The position numbers were made by a program, and so were the translations under genes. From the NCBI GenBank assembly GCA_035222895.1, contig JAVYIG010000595.1:309501-373500 (forward strand): a stretch of DNA of 64,000 bases. The letters run 5' to 3'. Positions 10,890 through 22,095 of the stretch are shown piece by piece (position 1 is the first letter of the stretch; each line of letters begins with the position of its first letter). Source of the stretch: Strongylocentrotus droebachiensis. Taxonomy: Eukaryota > Echinodermata > Echinoidea > Camarodonta > Strongylocentrotidae. Below the pieces are notes generated by a model. It saw nothing but the letters and a program-made list of their open reading frames with translations, searched no databases and was not told the DNA's origin.

Positions 10890-11170
10890 GTAAGAGAGAA
10901 GTATGGCCTCAATTTACACGTATCATTTCTATATAACATGCTGTTGAAGTTGTGACATAGTAAAAGAAGCTTGTGATAAAAAAGGATTACAGTTATATGG
11001 TTACTTCTTTAAAAGGACACTACCAGAATATTTAGATTATATATGTGAGAAAAGGAGTCCACCCAGTGTTACATTTCTTGTTTCCATCACATCCTTGCTG
11101 AATGAGGTGTTCCATTTCTATGTCAAATTTCAACAACGTTCTGTTTCAAATTTATACCATTTTGAATTAG

Positions 11171-12139
11171 ACCCAACGTCGAACATCGGTTGACCGCTGT
11201 CCTTCAATCCTGGCCCTCGTACAAACTATCCTGCAGATGATTATCGCTTTGGTCATCATTCTTGCTGGAAGTCCGGTTCTCGTAGCAGGCAGTGATATCA
11301 CCGAACGATTAACGCTACAAGCAGGTAAACCTGGTGTTGTCCCATTTCAACTTCCACCGTCACCTAGTGACACATTCCAGGGTGTTCCATATTACACACT
11401 TAAGTTCGCATCAAAATCTCGTCCATTCTGCATTAATGGAGGAACTGATATCGAGGGCTTTAAAAACCCATCCCAGATACGAAGATTTTCAACCTCAGTT
11501 ACAGATTTAGACACTTCTCCCTGCGTTAATCTAATGATAGATAACGTTGATACTCTAGACGAGGATGGGTACATATTAACGGCAATCTGGCATATTTTTG
11601 AAAACGTTAGGTATGAAACTATAAAGAAGGAGGTTGATGTACAAATCCCCCCTGGACGAGCAAAATGCTTCATCACTTTTAGTGAAAATGTTGATTATCT
11701 TTATGAAGTACACTGTCGAGCCAACACTGGAAGTGTTAAAACCACACTATCATGTTACCAAAATGATCAGAAAATTGACGTCAAGGGTGATATTACAAAT
11801 ACTGGGCTAATTACCAGCGGTATATTCTTGCTGCCCGATAACAGTCAGTTCTTTTGTTGCTCACATGATGTAAATGTTAATGTGAGTAAAACAATATGCA
11901 ATGACTTCGAGTGGCCATTGGACATGCATGACAAAGAAACGTCATCACAGATTGTTAATACTGTGCCTAAATTTGTTACTAACAACAACAATAGGTCTGC
12001 AAATAAACACACTGAAACCACTCCCACGATCCAAATGGAATCCCATACAGAATCAGGGGCTTGTACGCAATTCATGCTTCCTTCTCTGTGGCACTTCACA
12101 TACCTGTTCGTATACATCCTCGCCTTAGTAACAATGTAG
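11171..12139 (+). CDS. ankyrin/Ig gene A, last exon: membrane segment, Ig-like ectodomain, hydrophobic C-terminus
   Basis: The exon starts after TTTGAATTAG in phase 0 with TQRRTSVDRCPS, a basic stretch, followed by a hydrophobic segment of about 28 residues (ILALVQTILQMIIALVIILA...). An ectodomain of roughly 220 residues follows. Its first half ends in an Ig-style DTLDEDGYILTAIWH motif that lacks the usual cysteine. Its second half is Cys-rich (AKCFITF, VHCRANTG, LSCYQND, FFCCSHD). The protein finishes with SGACTQFMLPSLWHFTYLFV and a hydrophobic tail to the TAG stop. Positive-inside charge predicts the ankyrin part in the cytosol and the Ig part outside. The C-terminal tail could be a second membrane pass or a GPI signal. 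An internal Met at 11,237 would by itself give a good signal peptide. Fusion to the upstream exons is supported by frame and by copy B. Confidence 0.85.
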   Translation, partial: TQRRTSVDRCPSILALVQTILQMIIALVIILAGSPVLVAGSDITERLTLQAGKPGVVPFQLPPSPSDTFQGVPYYTLKFASKSRPFCINGGTDIEGFKNPSQIRRFSTSVTDLDTSPCVNLMIDNVDTLDEDGYILTAIWHIFENVRYETIKKEVDVQIPPGRAKCFITFSENVDYLYEVHCRANTGSVKTTLSCYQNDQKIDVKGDITNTGLITSGIFLLPDNSQFFCCSHDVNVNVSKTICNDFEWPLDMHDKETSSQIVNTVPKFVTNNNNRSANKHTETTPTIQMESHTESGACTQFMLPSLWHFTYLFVYILALVTM

Positions 12140-15100
12140 TATTAAAACCAAATCTGCGTACGTTATGTCACTTTCTTGTTTTAGAAAATAGTATAATACG
12201 ACTTTGCAGGCATTTGCAGTCTTAAGCGAGAACTCAACTGTCCCTTTACAATAACCTATCCCTTATGAAAGGGCATTTGAAGGGCGTCTAAAACCGAGGA
12301 AGTCATTGGTTTGCTTTGTAAATGTACAGTTCTTATGAGCGTCAGCGCACACCTACTCACACTCGCGTACATGGTAACTCACACCCACACCCACCCACGC
12401 CCACGAACTATAGTAGGATAATATTGACTTATATAATTCTGTCTGGAGTGACTTATGGATAAATATATACATTATGCATTTCAGAGGCGCATAGACGGAT
12501 ATTAGAGGTAAAATATACCATACATTGTAAATATACCCTTGCCAGTTTGTCGCTGTCTAAATAGGAGTACCGTGTATTTCGTTCATGAAAATGCTAGTAA
12601 CCCGAAGGGGGCGCATGATACGTTGTTGAAGTGATTACGAGCCTTTACGTAGAGCAGTTGAGTCTTTAACAAAAATACAACATAAAGTAGACATTTATGT
12701 TTATTATGTAACTGCTGCATCTACATGTAGAATTTGAAATGCAGTCTGTTTATAGAGCGTACTGTAGTATTTCCTTTTTTAAATAGAGTTACATTGTTTT
12801 TGTTACTACGTCGGCAATATGTTATTTTTGTTATTTTGAGTTCTTCAACAATTTTTTTTTAAATCCCGGTATGAACTCTTCTCTTTAGGCTCTAACATGT
12901 GAATTCTTGTCAAATAGAAGTTATTGTACATTAAAGATTATTATTATATCATTCTAGAAATATCAAGGTCATTAATATTTTTATCAAAATGTATATATCG
13001 GAACTTTATGAAATCCTTAGGAATAATTCACTTGTACTAATGAGTACAATAAAAATGTGTTCCAGTAGAACTATGGGTATTTGTTTTAAACCTTCTGAAA
13101 AGGGACATGCCTTGAAGTAAATAGCATGTACTTTTGGAATGGCTTTTATTGACGTTAAATTATTTTAAAGGTAATGCGTGTGTCAGGCTATCCCCTTCAC
13201 AAGCCCCGCAAAGAAAAAAAATCTTCATGGCAGAGTGTGATGTAATGATTATGTCTGTTATATACACTTTATTTCAGAAAGGAAATATTTGTATCCCAAT
13301 TTGTTCATCTTTAGATAATTAAAGTTTAGATAAGTTGTTAATTTTAAAAGAGCATTAGGCCCAGTTTCATATTAATATGTCTGTATATAGCGTAAAATGT
13401 ATTGTTTGTTCTTTCAAAGCATTTTGTTTTGCACCCATATATAAAATGTTTCTTAAAGACAAATTGAGCCCTCTTCCTGTTGTACTTACTCGCAACATGA
13501 AGGCTTAGAGCTGACCCGTTTTGTTCCTCAGTTATGTTATTCTCCTGATTATATAACAAATCACTTGATCCGGTTTTACACCACATCATGTTTCAACTAC
13601 TTTTAAACTTGATATTAGTATACAAATTATAAGAACTTTTACCATCGGAGAAGATGCGTACTGGATTAATATCCAGTCATTTGTGGGCCCGTATACTACC
13701 TGTATACAAGTTCAAGTGCGTTGCAAATCTTTTTTTATCTTTTTGAAAAATTTTATTTTTCATTTGATAAATATTTGTTTAGCTTCAAACCTACTTATTT
13801 TATGTTCAGCTTTTTAATACATTTTAGCCTTTTTCTTAAAGAAATAAACCTTATTACTTCAGAATCCTGTACATGATCCTGATCATAATGATTTGTGTCA
13901 TTAAGATATATCAGTTTACTCAATTCAAGTGCACCATTTTCACATTTGCACGTACATTCTAATCTCCAGTTTAAATTTCAATGCTTTATCACATAACTCA
14001 TTGTAAAGTTCATGACTGTAGTGTACTATGTATTTGGTATTTTATTATAAAAAAAGAATATTCATTGTGAATTCGTTTGAGGTCCATTAATGTGTAGACA
14101 ACAAAAAAACAAAAAAAAATGTGTTAGATATTTTCTTCTTTTTTGTCCTTCTTCGTAAAAGTGTTATTCGTCATTTTGTAAATACGTGCTACGTTGATTT
14201 TTTTTTTTGAATTGTGCGATTTGTATGCGTATCATCCACGTTATATGAACTTAAGGACCATGTTTGTCCCGTCTTTCGAAGCCGTTTGGATGATGATGAA
14301 AGTATATGTCAAGAAAATTATGAAGAAAAAAAATCATTGGCCAACAATGTCAATTTTGTATTGCTGACCTGCATAAAACATCACATAACAATATATAGCT
14401 CGTTTGGAATTGTACACAAATGTCTTATTCACTATGACACAGTTTGTCCTTATTTTTTCGAGAAAAAAGAAAGAAAGATTACATAACAACCGATGCAGCC
14501 GAAAATTGTTCATTCATACAATGAAAGAATATTTCTCTATGACTTCTCATGTAGATTTGTAAGCACATTTAATATTGACATTTATATTTCCATTCATGTA
14601 TCAATAAATATGAAGTTTTCCAAGAGTTTTACATAGTTACTGTTACCCTGATGTAAGGTATGCTCCTAAGGCATGAATCCCTAAACAGTTACTGTATTTC
14701 TCCGTCTCGAGTTCATATTCACTAGGTCAAGAGACTATCGTGTAATACAAATATCATTTGATATTCATTTTATTTCCGCATTTTCTTCATGTTTTAATTG
14801 AGTTATAGAAATGAAATGATTTGAATTGAAATGAATGAGGACTGCCGTCCTAATAAAGGTCTAGTTGGATTCGAAGAACTCCCATCCACTTCATTGAAGA
14901 ATAATTAATTCATAAACACAGTTCGCTTTATTACAAACTATTTCATTCTTTGACATTCTCTGTTACGCTTCTTTCTGCACTATTCCGTGTAATAAAGATG
15001 CGAATATCCTTCTGCAAGTAGCACATTTTCCTAGTATGTTACTATTGTATTGGTATTGCATATTACAATTGCATTATGAATAAACTTAAAACAAAATTAA

Positions 15101-15495
15101 ATCTGTTTTAATATTATGTTGTAACGATGCTAAACTGTCATGAACAGGAATAGGTTTGTACTTAGTTTTTAAATGCTTGTGAATTTGTGTTTTTTGTGTT
15201 TTCTTTATAAAGATAAAGATATTATCTAAACCATATCAACGACATTATTCCCTTGTATATAAATAATACCATATTGCTTTACAGTATTGTTTTTTCGTAG
15301 AAAATACGTATTATGATGACATACATATCACAAGTTTATATATCAAACAAGAAAAAATAAACAGGCGAAACAGAATCTAAGCAAATGTGTAGGTGAATGC
15401 AATGCAGTCTGTTTTATAACGTCTTTTTAGAGGCGTATTGGTCTCACTTTGCCTTATGAGGAAAATGATGATAGTAGGAGAGAACTTATTCACGT
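12140..15495 (+). other. 3' flank of gene A, AT-rich, no gene
   Basis: ATTAAA occurs right after the stop (12,141) and AATAAA at ~13,047; either could serve as poly(A) signal, but I cannot choose. A CA-rich stretch lies at ~12,350-12,410. The AGGCTTAGAGCTGACCCG block at ~13,501 aligns with ~42,771 in copy B. Frames such as the 90-codon one at 14,214 have no recognisable content. Confidence 0.55.
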
Positions 15496-15501
15496 ATTGT
15501 T

Positions 15502-15658
15502 GAAGTTTTTAAGAGAGTGCTGAAAACTCACCTCTTTGATGAATGCTTCGAGTAATTATTATGTAAACGTACATTGTACATTGTAAAGCGCTTTGAGAGG
15601 GCCTTGGGTCCTGAAATGCGCTATAAAAGAACGAACTATTATTATTATTAATATTGTT
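15502..15658 (+). mobile_element. 3' end of an L2/CR1-type LINE, with TSD and empty site in copy B
   Basis: The insert encodes the last residues of a LINE reverse-transcriptase protein (VLKTHLFDECFE, stop). Its 3' end is typical of the group: AAGCGCTTTGAGAGGG, GCGCTATAAAAGAACG, then ATTATTATT. ATTGTT flanks it at 15,496-15,501 and 15,653-15,658. Copy B has the uninterrupted site CACGTATTGTTAATCGT near 45,111-45,126, so the insertion followed the segmental duplication. Confidence 0.85.
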
Positions 15659-17630
15659 AATCACACGCCACATGAAACTTGGAAGGATCATTAATAACAA
15701 CTATTAATGCTGGATATTTAAAGTAAGAATATTGCACATGAAATAATATTGATTCGTATAGTTTATAAACATCGTTTCCCATATTTTGCATACATTGTAG
15801 CTTATGTTCGAAATAGAGATTTAATAGCATGCGTATCTTAGAATTAAGAGAATGCGAAATACATATTTGCACATTTATACAGTTATATATGAAGCTCGTA
15901 ATAATTGTTTAAGAATTCCCGTATAAATCAAACCTCTTTGCGTGTTTTTAATTTGAAAATAGTGACGAAATTGAGAAAGCTTACCAATAAAATAGTGGTA
16001 TAGAATGTTGAATATTATGTATACGTATACTACTCAGTATGCATTTGGGAGTATAGTGAATGTTTATTGGATCTTGTGCACATATTCAAGTGACCTATGA
16101 CATTCATATCCACTTGCTTGCTCATATGTCTGACAATTTCTTACTGTGTTTATTAGTATACAGTGAAACCATGCATACTATCGTTACATTTAGATATACA
16201 TGTAACACACTTCATACGTTGTATTTAATAGAATAAGTTTATATCAATGTATCTAACTTTAAGATTCAAGAATATCAGGAAATTTACCTAATTTATGAGT
16301 CTACGCATTTTCTGTTCACATTCTGTACTTTTCTATTAAAACCCCTGAGGTACTCTTTGTTTTCAGCGCTCCTAAATAATCGATGTTATTAGAAAAGACG
16401 TGAGAATTTTTTTCTCACTTTAGCATTTCATAATTTTGCAATGAGTATGTTAAAATGTAACTATCATAATCGACATATTTCTGTATAAATACTGATCTAC
16501 GTCTATACCATATATGCATAATAGAATATTGTATGTATAAAATAACAATATTACTATACTATTGGATAATCATGCAATCAAGAGAGATATTTATGTCATT
16601 GATTTTTTCCTTGGTTAATACACTGTATAATAAAATACACCGTGTAAGTTTACTTGGCACATCAGTATCTTTGTATTAAAATATTAAAAAGTGGTTTGTT
16701 AAAACCATAACTGGATAGATGGTTATTTGAGCTTGATTTTTATATAAAGTTTCACTAGTTTCCTATGTAACCAACATGATTCAATCACTTCAGCAGGCAT
16801 GATAACACATGATATTATTATTAAACATTACTATATATATATAAACAATTTCCATATGCATGGATTCCATTAAAGTTGGATCCCTTTTGCAGCTAAATCT
16901 GTTCTGTAACCGCCGATTTGAAACTGATTGAACACAATGTCGTTAGAAAAATGGAGAGAAAAAACTTTCCTGCTGATCAGGGTATTCAATCTCAAAAGTG
17001 GTAAATAATTGAATAAATCAGCAAAAAATTAAACACGTGTATAATAGGGGTGAAAGAATAATTACTTGAATATTTTGATAAGAAAATTAACGATCAAAAT
17101 AAATTGTTCTACAAATGAAATAAATGAATAAATATTGCTCTGGAATGTTTTCTCTTTATTTCAAGTTGATTGTGGAATAACATTTTCATGCTTAACACCG
17201 CAGTACTTCCATAAGCCTTAAAGAAAATGTTGAGTTCTGGTAAATGTAAAAGACAATACGGTCAGAATTCGGAAACTTCTTCAAAGTGGCAGTGCCGCAT
17301 AAAATAGTTTTCAAATATCAGTTTAAAACTTTGGACCGAATTTCGACGTTAATGATTTTGATGATTTTAAGACAGTACCATTCAATGTACAATTCTCATG
17401 CTTTTAACAATAAACCTTTACAAATGACGTCTAGATAGTCTCTTTCACGATGCAGTCGCATGACCAGTAAACAACTTAATCTTTAAATTACTCTTCTTAC
17501 CCAAACTTTGACTTATTGTTTAATATATGTGAATATAATTAATGTTTTACAACAACATAAACTATAGAAGAAGGAAATTGAACGTTTAAATAAGTGCCCG
17601 AGATAAAGATGATATTAACCATGTAATAGG
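15659..17630 (+). other. AT-rich flank of copy A, end of the segmental duplication
   Basis: No gene is seen. The part to ~16,600 corresponds to one unit of the ~1.4-kb tandem repeat seen in copy B (43.6-47.2 kb). The block at 16,850-17,370 aligns with 47,200-47,610, and recognisable homology then ends. Confidence 0.5.
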
Positions 17631-17635
17631 AATAT

Positions 17636-17770
17636 GGAGAGAGGATATAAATAGAAAGAGCAAGCTAGAGATAGAGAGGTGATAAATAGGAGAGAGAGAG
17701 AGAGATAGAGAGGTGGGGATAAGAGAAAGAGAGAGAGGGGAGAGGAGAGACAGACAAACAGACAGACATC
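17636..17770 (+). repeat. GA-rich microsatellite
   Basis: This stretch of (GA)n, GATA and GACAGACA units has the same character as the GA tract at 53,500-53,630, which lies just beyond the LINE that abuts copy B. It may be a remnant of the duplication on both sides, but low complexity prevents a firm claim. Confidence 0.8.
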
Positions 17771-17884
17771 CAAGTAGATTGTCAGCGCATGTGAACGATA
17801 GCCCAAGAGACCGGCATTGACCATGCTGACAATTTTGGTTCGTGAGCGACCACTAATAAAAATGATAAATGATAAAAATGTAAA

Positions 17885-20250
17885 TAATAATTGCCCGAGA
17901 TGAGAGATAGGTTAAAGAAAAAAGCAGATAAAGATAATGCTAATGAGGACTGGGTACGGTATCGATCAGTCCGCAATCAAGTAAATAATTTGGGTAAATT
18001 GCTAAAGAGGCGGTTTTATCATGAAAGTGTCTCTGAAAATCGTAAAGATCCAAGGATATTATGGAAAGTGTTACGAGAAGTGGCTCCTAACGACAGGACG
18101 TCTTCACAGTATTTAAATGGCCTTGATATTAATAGTGTTATTGAGACCGATTTAACGAAAATTGTAAATGAAATGAATAACTATATTGTGTCAATCGGCT
18201 CAATTGTAAGTACCGATTTGGGAAACTGTAATTTGACATTACTGTGTTCAACAATAAGTGATTGGAATTCATATTTATCTATTTCAAGTGAAACATTTAC
18301 CTTCGAGGAAATTAGTGAGGATTTTGTAAGGAATGAACTTAGACAATTACAGACCACTAAGTCCACAGGTCTTGACACAATAAGTGCTCGGCTACTGAAA
18401 GCTGCAGCACCTGTAATTAGTAAACACTTTACTCACTTCTTCAACTTGGCTATACAGTTGGGAAAAATACCAAATGAGTGGAAAGAGAGTAAAGTTATCC
18501 AGTTTTTAAAGGGGGTGATAAAAAAGATCAGAATAACTACAGACCCATCTCTGTTATACCTTTAGTAATAAAACTTATGGAACGTGCTGTACATGAACAA
18601 TTGCAATCCTTTTTTGTAGAACATAATATGCTAGTACCACAGCAGTCTGGGTTCCGTAAGGGACACAGTACAGATACAGTGCTAACATACTTCACTGATT
18701 ATATCCTCAGGAAAATGGATGGAGGATGTCTTACCGGTGTGATCTTTATAGATTTTCGCAAAGCGTTTGACTCTGTAAATCATAAAATATTGCTCGGAAA
18801 ATTAAAATACTATGGTGTAAAAAATGTTGAACTGGCTTGGTTTGAGGATTACCTGATGGATCGTAGGCAGAGAACTGTCATAGGGGAAAATAAATCTGAA
18901 TGGGGCCAAGTAAAATCAGGGGTCCCTCAAGGATCTATCTTAGGCCCCCTTCTTTTTACTATCATGGTCAACGATCTCCCACATGTTCTATAAATCTCAA
19001 ATCATGCTTTATGCCGATGATGCAATTATTTTCTACAGTAGCAGAAGCCCGATAGAAATTGAGAGTATCCTAAACTCAGAACTCAAAAAGATACAAGCCT
19101 GGGTGCAGACAAACAAATTAGCTATAAATCCAGTTAAAACACAGTTTATGCTCTTTGGATCATCACAGAAACTAGCTACTCTCTCACAACCAATCAAATT
19201 ATTTTTAGATAATCAACTACTTTCTCAAGTAGACACCTACAAATATTTGGGTGTCTGGTTAGACCCAACTTTAATTTGGAAAGAACATGTTAGACATACA
19301 AGCAAGAAGATTGCATCTAGGATTGCACTTCTAAGTCGCGCTAAAAGATTTTTGCCTCTAGACAGTTTGAAGCTACTTGCAAACTCTTTGGTAATGCCTC
19401 TGTTTGATTACTGCTTCACTGCTTGGTCAAACTGTCCACACAATACAAAAGTCATATTCATAAACCAACATAAAAGGATGGCCAGAATTATCCTTGGGGC
19501 ACATCAACTCACACCCACTGTTCAAGTTTTCCGCCGACTTCACTGGGTATCGGTAGAAAGGAGGTGGACGTTTCATAAATGCAAAATGGTGTATCAGGTA
19601 CTGAATAACTTTGGCCCTTCTTACCTGTCGAACTTACTTATAAGATCCCAGACTCTCCACAATCACAACACCCGGAATGCAACCAATTTTGGACTAGCAT
19701 TACCTCCGTCAAGAACAAAGATGGGTAAACTAGCTTTTTCTCATGAAGGCGTAGCATTGTGGAACCAACTCCCTTTTTGTGTTAGACAGGCCCAATCAAA
19801 ACATTCATTTGCAAATCTATATTGGAGAACATTGCGTTTGTGATTATTTTTATTTCATTTTTTGGTACTAAGTGTCAACATTTAATTGAGAGTGGCTCCT
19901 ATTAATGTATTCCACTCTCATGAAAATTTGTCCTTTCCCTTGTATGTAAAAGTTTATTCCTGATGTGTATATGCTTATATTATTATGGATATATTTGATA
20001 GGTTAAGCATAAACTCATATTGTATCAGCTGGACAAATATTGCTTTGTTGTATATTATCGGGTTATATAATAACTATAAACAAAACAAACAAATAACCCT
20101 GATATAAATAAAATCATGTATACGTCTTTTAACAATGTTTGTTATTTCATGTATTTGTAATCATTTTTGTGTGTACAGGGCCTCTCAGAAAAACAGTATT
20201 TTTACTGAGAGAGTTACCCTGTCAAAATAAAACGAATAAATGAATAAAAA
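17885..20250 (+). mobile_element. 5'-truncated non-LTR retrotransposon (Jockey/CR1-like)
   Basis: The element holds a reverse-transcriptase domain without an upstream endonuclease, so it is 5' truncated as is usual for LINEs. Its 3' untranslated region (19,844-20,250) ends AATAAAACGAATAAATGAAT and runs straight into an (ATAATG)n microsatellite. Coding disruptions show it is dead. Confidence 0.85.
17891..19843 (+). pseudogene. LINE reverse transcriptase, broken by two frameshifts
   Basis: Motifs in order: an upstream region (LRQLQTTKSTGLDTISARLL), then NNYRPISVIPL visible only after a frame change near 18,510, SGFRKGHSTDTVL, FIDFRKAFDSVNHKILLGKL, SGVPQGSILGPLLF, then after a second frame change near 18,985 the catalytic box MLYADDAIIFY. 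The thumb and C-terminal part follow (ends YWRTLRL). These are the standard blocks of the CR1/Jockey group. The frameshifts at a run of G and A (18,508-18,530) and at ~18,985 inactivate it. Confidence 0.85.
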
Positions 20251-20620
20251 AATACTAATAATCATAATAATAATAATAATAATGTTGATAATAATAATAA
20301 TGATTATAATAAAAATAATGATTATAATAATAATAATGATTATAATGATAATAATGATTATAATGATAATAATGATTATAATGATAAAAATGATTATAAT
20401 GATAATAATTATTATAATGATATTAATGATTATAATGATAATAATGATTATAATTATAATAACGATTGTAATAATACTAATGATTATAATAATTATAATG
20501 ATTATAATAATAATACTGATGATTATAATAATAATGATGATTATAATAATAATGATGATTATAATAATAATGATGATTATAATAATAATAATAATTATAA
20601 TAATGATAATGATAATGCCG
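20251..20620 (+). repeat. ATA/ATG microsatellite
   Basis: About 370 bp of TAATAATGATTATAATGA-type units. It forms the junction between the tail of the plus-strand LINE and the tail of the minus-strand SINE, and may come from either. A 152-codon Ile/Met-only frame across it is an artefact of the repeat. Confidence 0.95.
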
Positions 20621-20912
20621 GCATCTTATACATCGCTTTGTTATTTACTTACAACAGCGCTTACAGTATTACAATATTTACCGCGTCACTGGATTTAGTT
20701 CCTATACTACACATTAATGTACATATTCCCCATTCCCTGTGGAGCAGTCCAGCTAGTGACAATGACGTTCGCGTCATACAAGGTACCCTATTAACACATG
20801 AGTGGAGAGAAGCACTATAGATAAGATGCCTTGCTCAAGGACATGTGTCGTGCCAAGGCTTGAACGTTCGCATTTCCAGTCAAGTGATTAAACCACTCGA
20901 CTACGACGCCTC
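20621..20912 (-). mobile_element. SINE with tRNA-Ser-like head
   Basis: On the minus strand the sequence starts GGCGTCGTAGTCGAGTGGTT (an A-box match), continues CTTGACTGGAAATGCGAACG and GTTCAAGCC (a B-box match), and GTCGT/ACGAC at 20,904-20,908 and 20,847-20,851 can pair as an acceptor stem. Next comes GTCCTTGAGCAAGGCATC, resembling the conserved central motif I recall from V-type SINEs of fishes. It ends with a LINE-like tail, GCGATGTATAAGATGCCGGC, followed by (ATT)n. The first part resembles tRNA-Ser more than other tRNAs; this is a judgement by eye. Confidence 0.7.
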
Positions 20913-21135
20913 TCATAAATGTTACAGTTATGTAGAAGGCCTGCGAGATCGACGGTCTCATTGGCCTTCAGCCTCAAGTTTGTCGGTCTCACGGTCTATC
21001 GGTCTCGTTGTCTATAGTCATGCATACGAAGTGAGAATTGGGAAGAGAGAGGGGGAGAATAGGTGGCGGGAGATGCAGAGGGGTAGAGGGAAAAAGAGAG
21101 AGACAGAGAGCTAGCAATAACGTATGTGGTCGTAT

Positions 21136-21660
21136 GTTATTAAAGGGCAAAGCCACTCCAAAAATAACTTACTTTCAATAGAAGCAGAAATATCAGACAA
21201 ACCAATCAAAAAAAAATTGAGCAAAATCGAATAACTAATAAGAAAGTTATGATTTTTTCAAAAAGTATGTAAAACTATGGAACAATGGAAATCACTACAC
21301 AAATTGCAAACTACCAAGTTTGCAATTTGTGTAGTGATTTCCATTGTTTCCAGTTTGTGACATCATGTCCTCACTAATTATCAATTGCTTTATACAGTGC
21401 GACCCAGAAAAAATGAAACCGAGAATTATCGATGTTTGATCATAACTTAGTCACATTTATAATTAATAAATGACACATATTTGGAAAGCTGAGATCCTCT
21501 TCTTTCATTGGATGTCACTCATATGATGCATATTTCACGCATGAGTGATTAAAATGAATTTGAAGAGAGGAAACCAAAAAGTTATTTGGTGGACGGTATC
21601 TGAATTTCAAAGAGAAAATCACATTTCTAGAAAATTGAGTTCCTGCCCTTTCATATGACA
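21136..21660. repeat. interspersed repeat beginning TAAAGGGCAAAGCCACTCC
   Basis: A block of this repeat (TAAAGGGCAA.CCACTCC, AATAACTT, then AATCAGAC-like and AACTAATAAG) recurs at 62,655-62,830. It is AT-rich and has no coding sequence. It contains the perfect hairpin at 21,281-21,348, which the second copy lacks. Confidence 0.55.
21281..21348. repeat. perfect 32-bp inverted repeat with 4-nt loop
   Basis: Left arm 21,281-21,312 (starts AACAATGGAAATCACTAC), loop ACCA, right arm 21,317-21,348 (ends GTGATTTCCATTGTT). I see no mismatch in 32 bp. An RNA from either strand would form a long perfect hairpin. Confidence 0.92.
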
Positions 21661-21875
21661 CCTCAATCAGGACAAATGAGCAAGGAATGACAACGTTCTG
21701 TTTGTTTAAAGTAGGGCTTGCATTTCCATAATTTTATCAAACGAATTAGTTTCACTGGCTGCCTGCAGTAGCAACAAGCAGAATTGACAAAAGACTTAAC
21801 TCCGTTTCGTTGACAATTAGCCATGCATGCAGTCTTTTTGGAGTGGACCTGCCTTTTAAATAGAGAGAGAGACAC

Positions 21876-22074
21876 ACACACATATACACACACACGCGCG
21901 CACAATACACATACACACCATGTTATACGTTCCTTTCTATAGTGAGTTTACATTGTCTAGAGTATAAACTTAATTACCACAATCATCCCATACACATACA
22001 CACAATGTTATACGTTCCTTTCTATAGTGAGATTACATTTTCTAGAGTATAAACTTAATTACCACAATCATCCC
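21876..22074 (+). repeat. CA microsatellite plus ~85-bp tandem duplication
   Basis: The unit from about 21,907 (CACATACACAC, TGTTATACGTTCCTTTCTAT, AGAGTATAAACTTAATTACC, ACAATCATCCC) is repeated at an 85-bp offset to 22,073 with few changes. It lies directly downstream of the minus-strand Ig gene's stop codon, so it would be in or near that gene's 3' UTR. Confidence 0.85.
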
Positions 22075-22095
22075 TTGTAATACCATTCATCTTTA

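Larger units (their letters stand above)
2630..17370 (+). repeat. segmental duplication, copy A
   Basis: Non-coding landmarks match copy B in the same order. They include the block around 2,640-2,870 (matching 30,475-30,770), the block around 3,645-4,467 (matching 33,640-34,416), every exon and intron edge of the ankyrin gene, the AGGCTTAGAGCTGACCCG motif at ~13,501 (matching ~42,771), the AATCTGTTCTGTAACC motif at ~16,896 (matching ~47,255), and a last match near 17,330-17,360 (matching ~47,575-47,610). The edges are approximate. Confidence 0.85.

Noticed and set aside
14214-14486. 90-codon plus-strand frame
   Set aside because: AT-rich flank, no motif, starts at a non-ATG codon, not maintained as a frame in copy B.
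20240-20698. 152-codon Ile/Met-rich plus-strand frame
   Set aside because: Translation of an ATA/ATG microsatellite.
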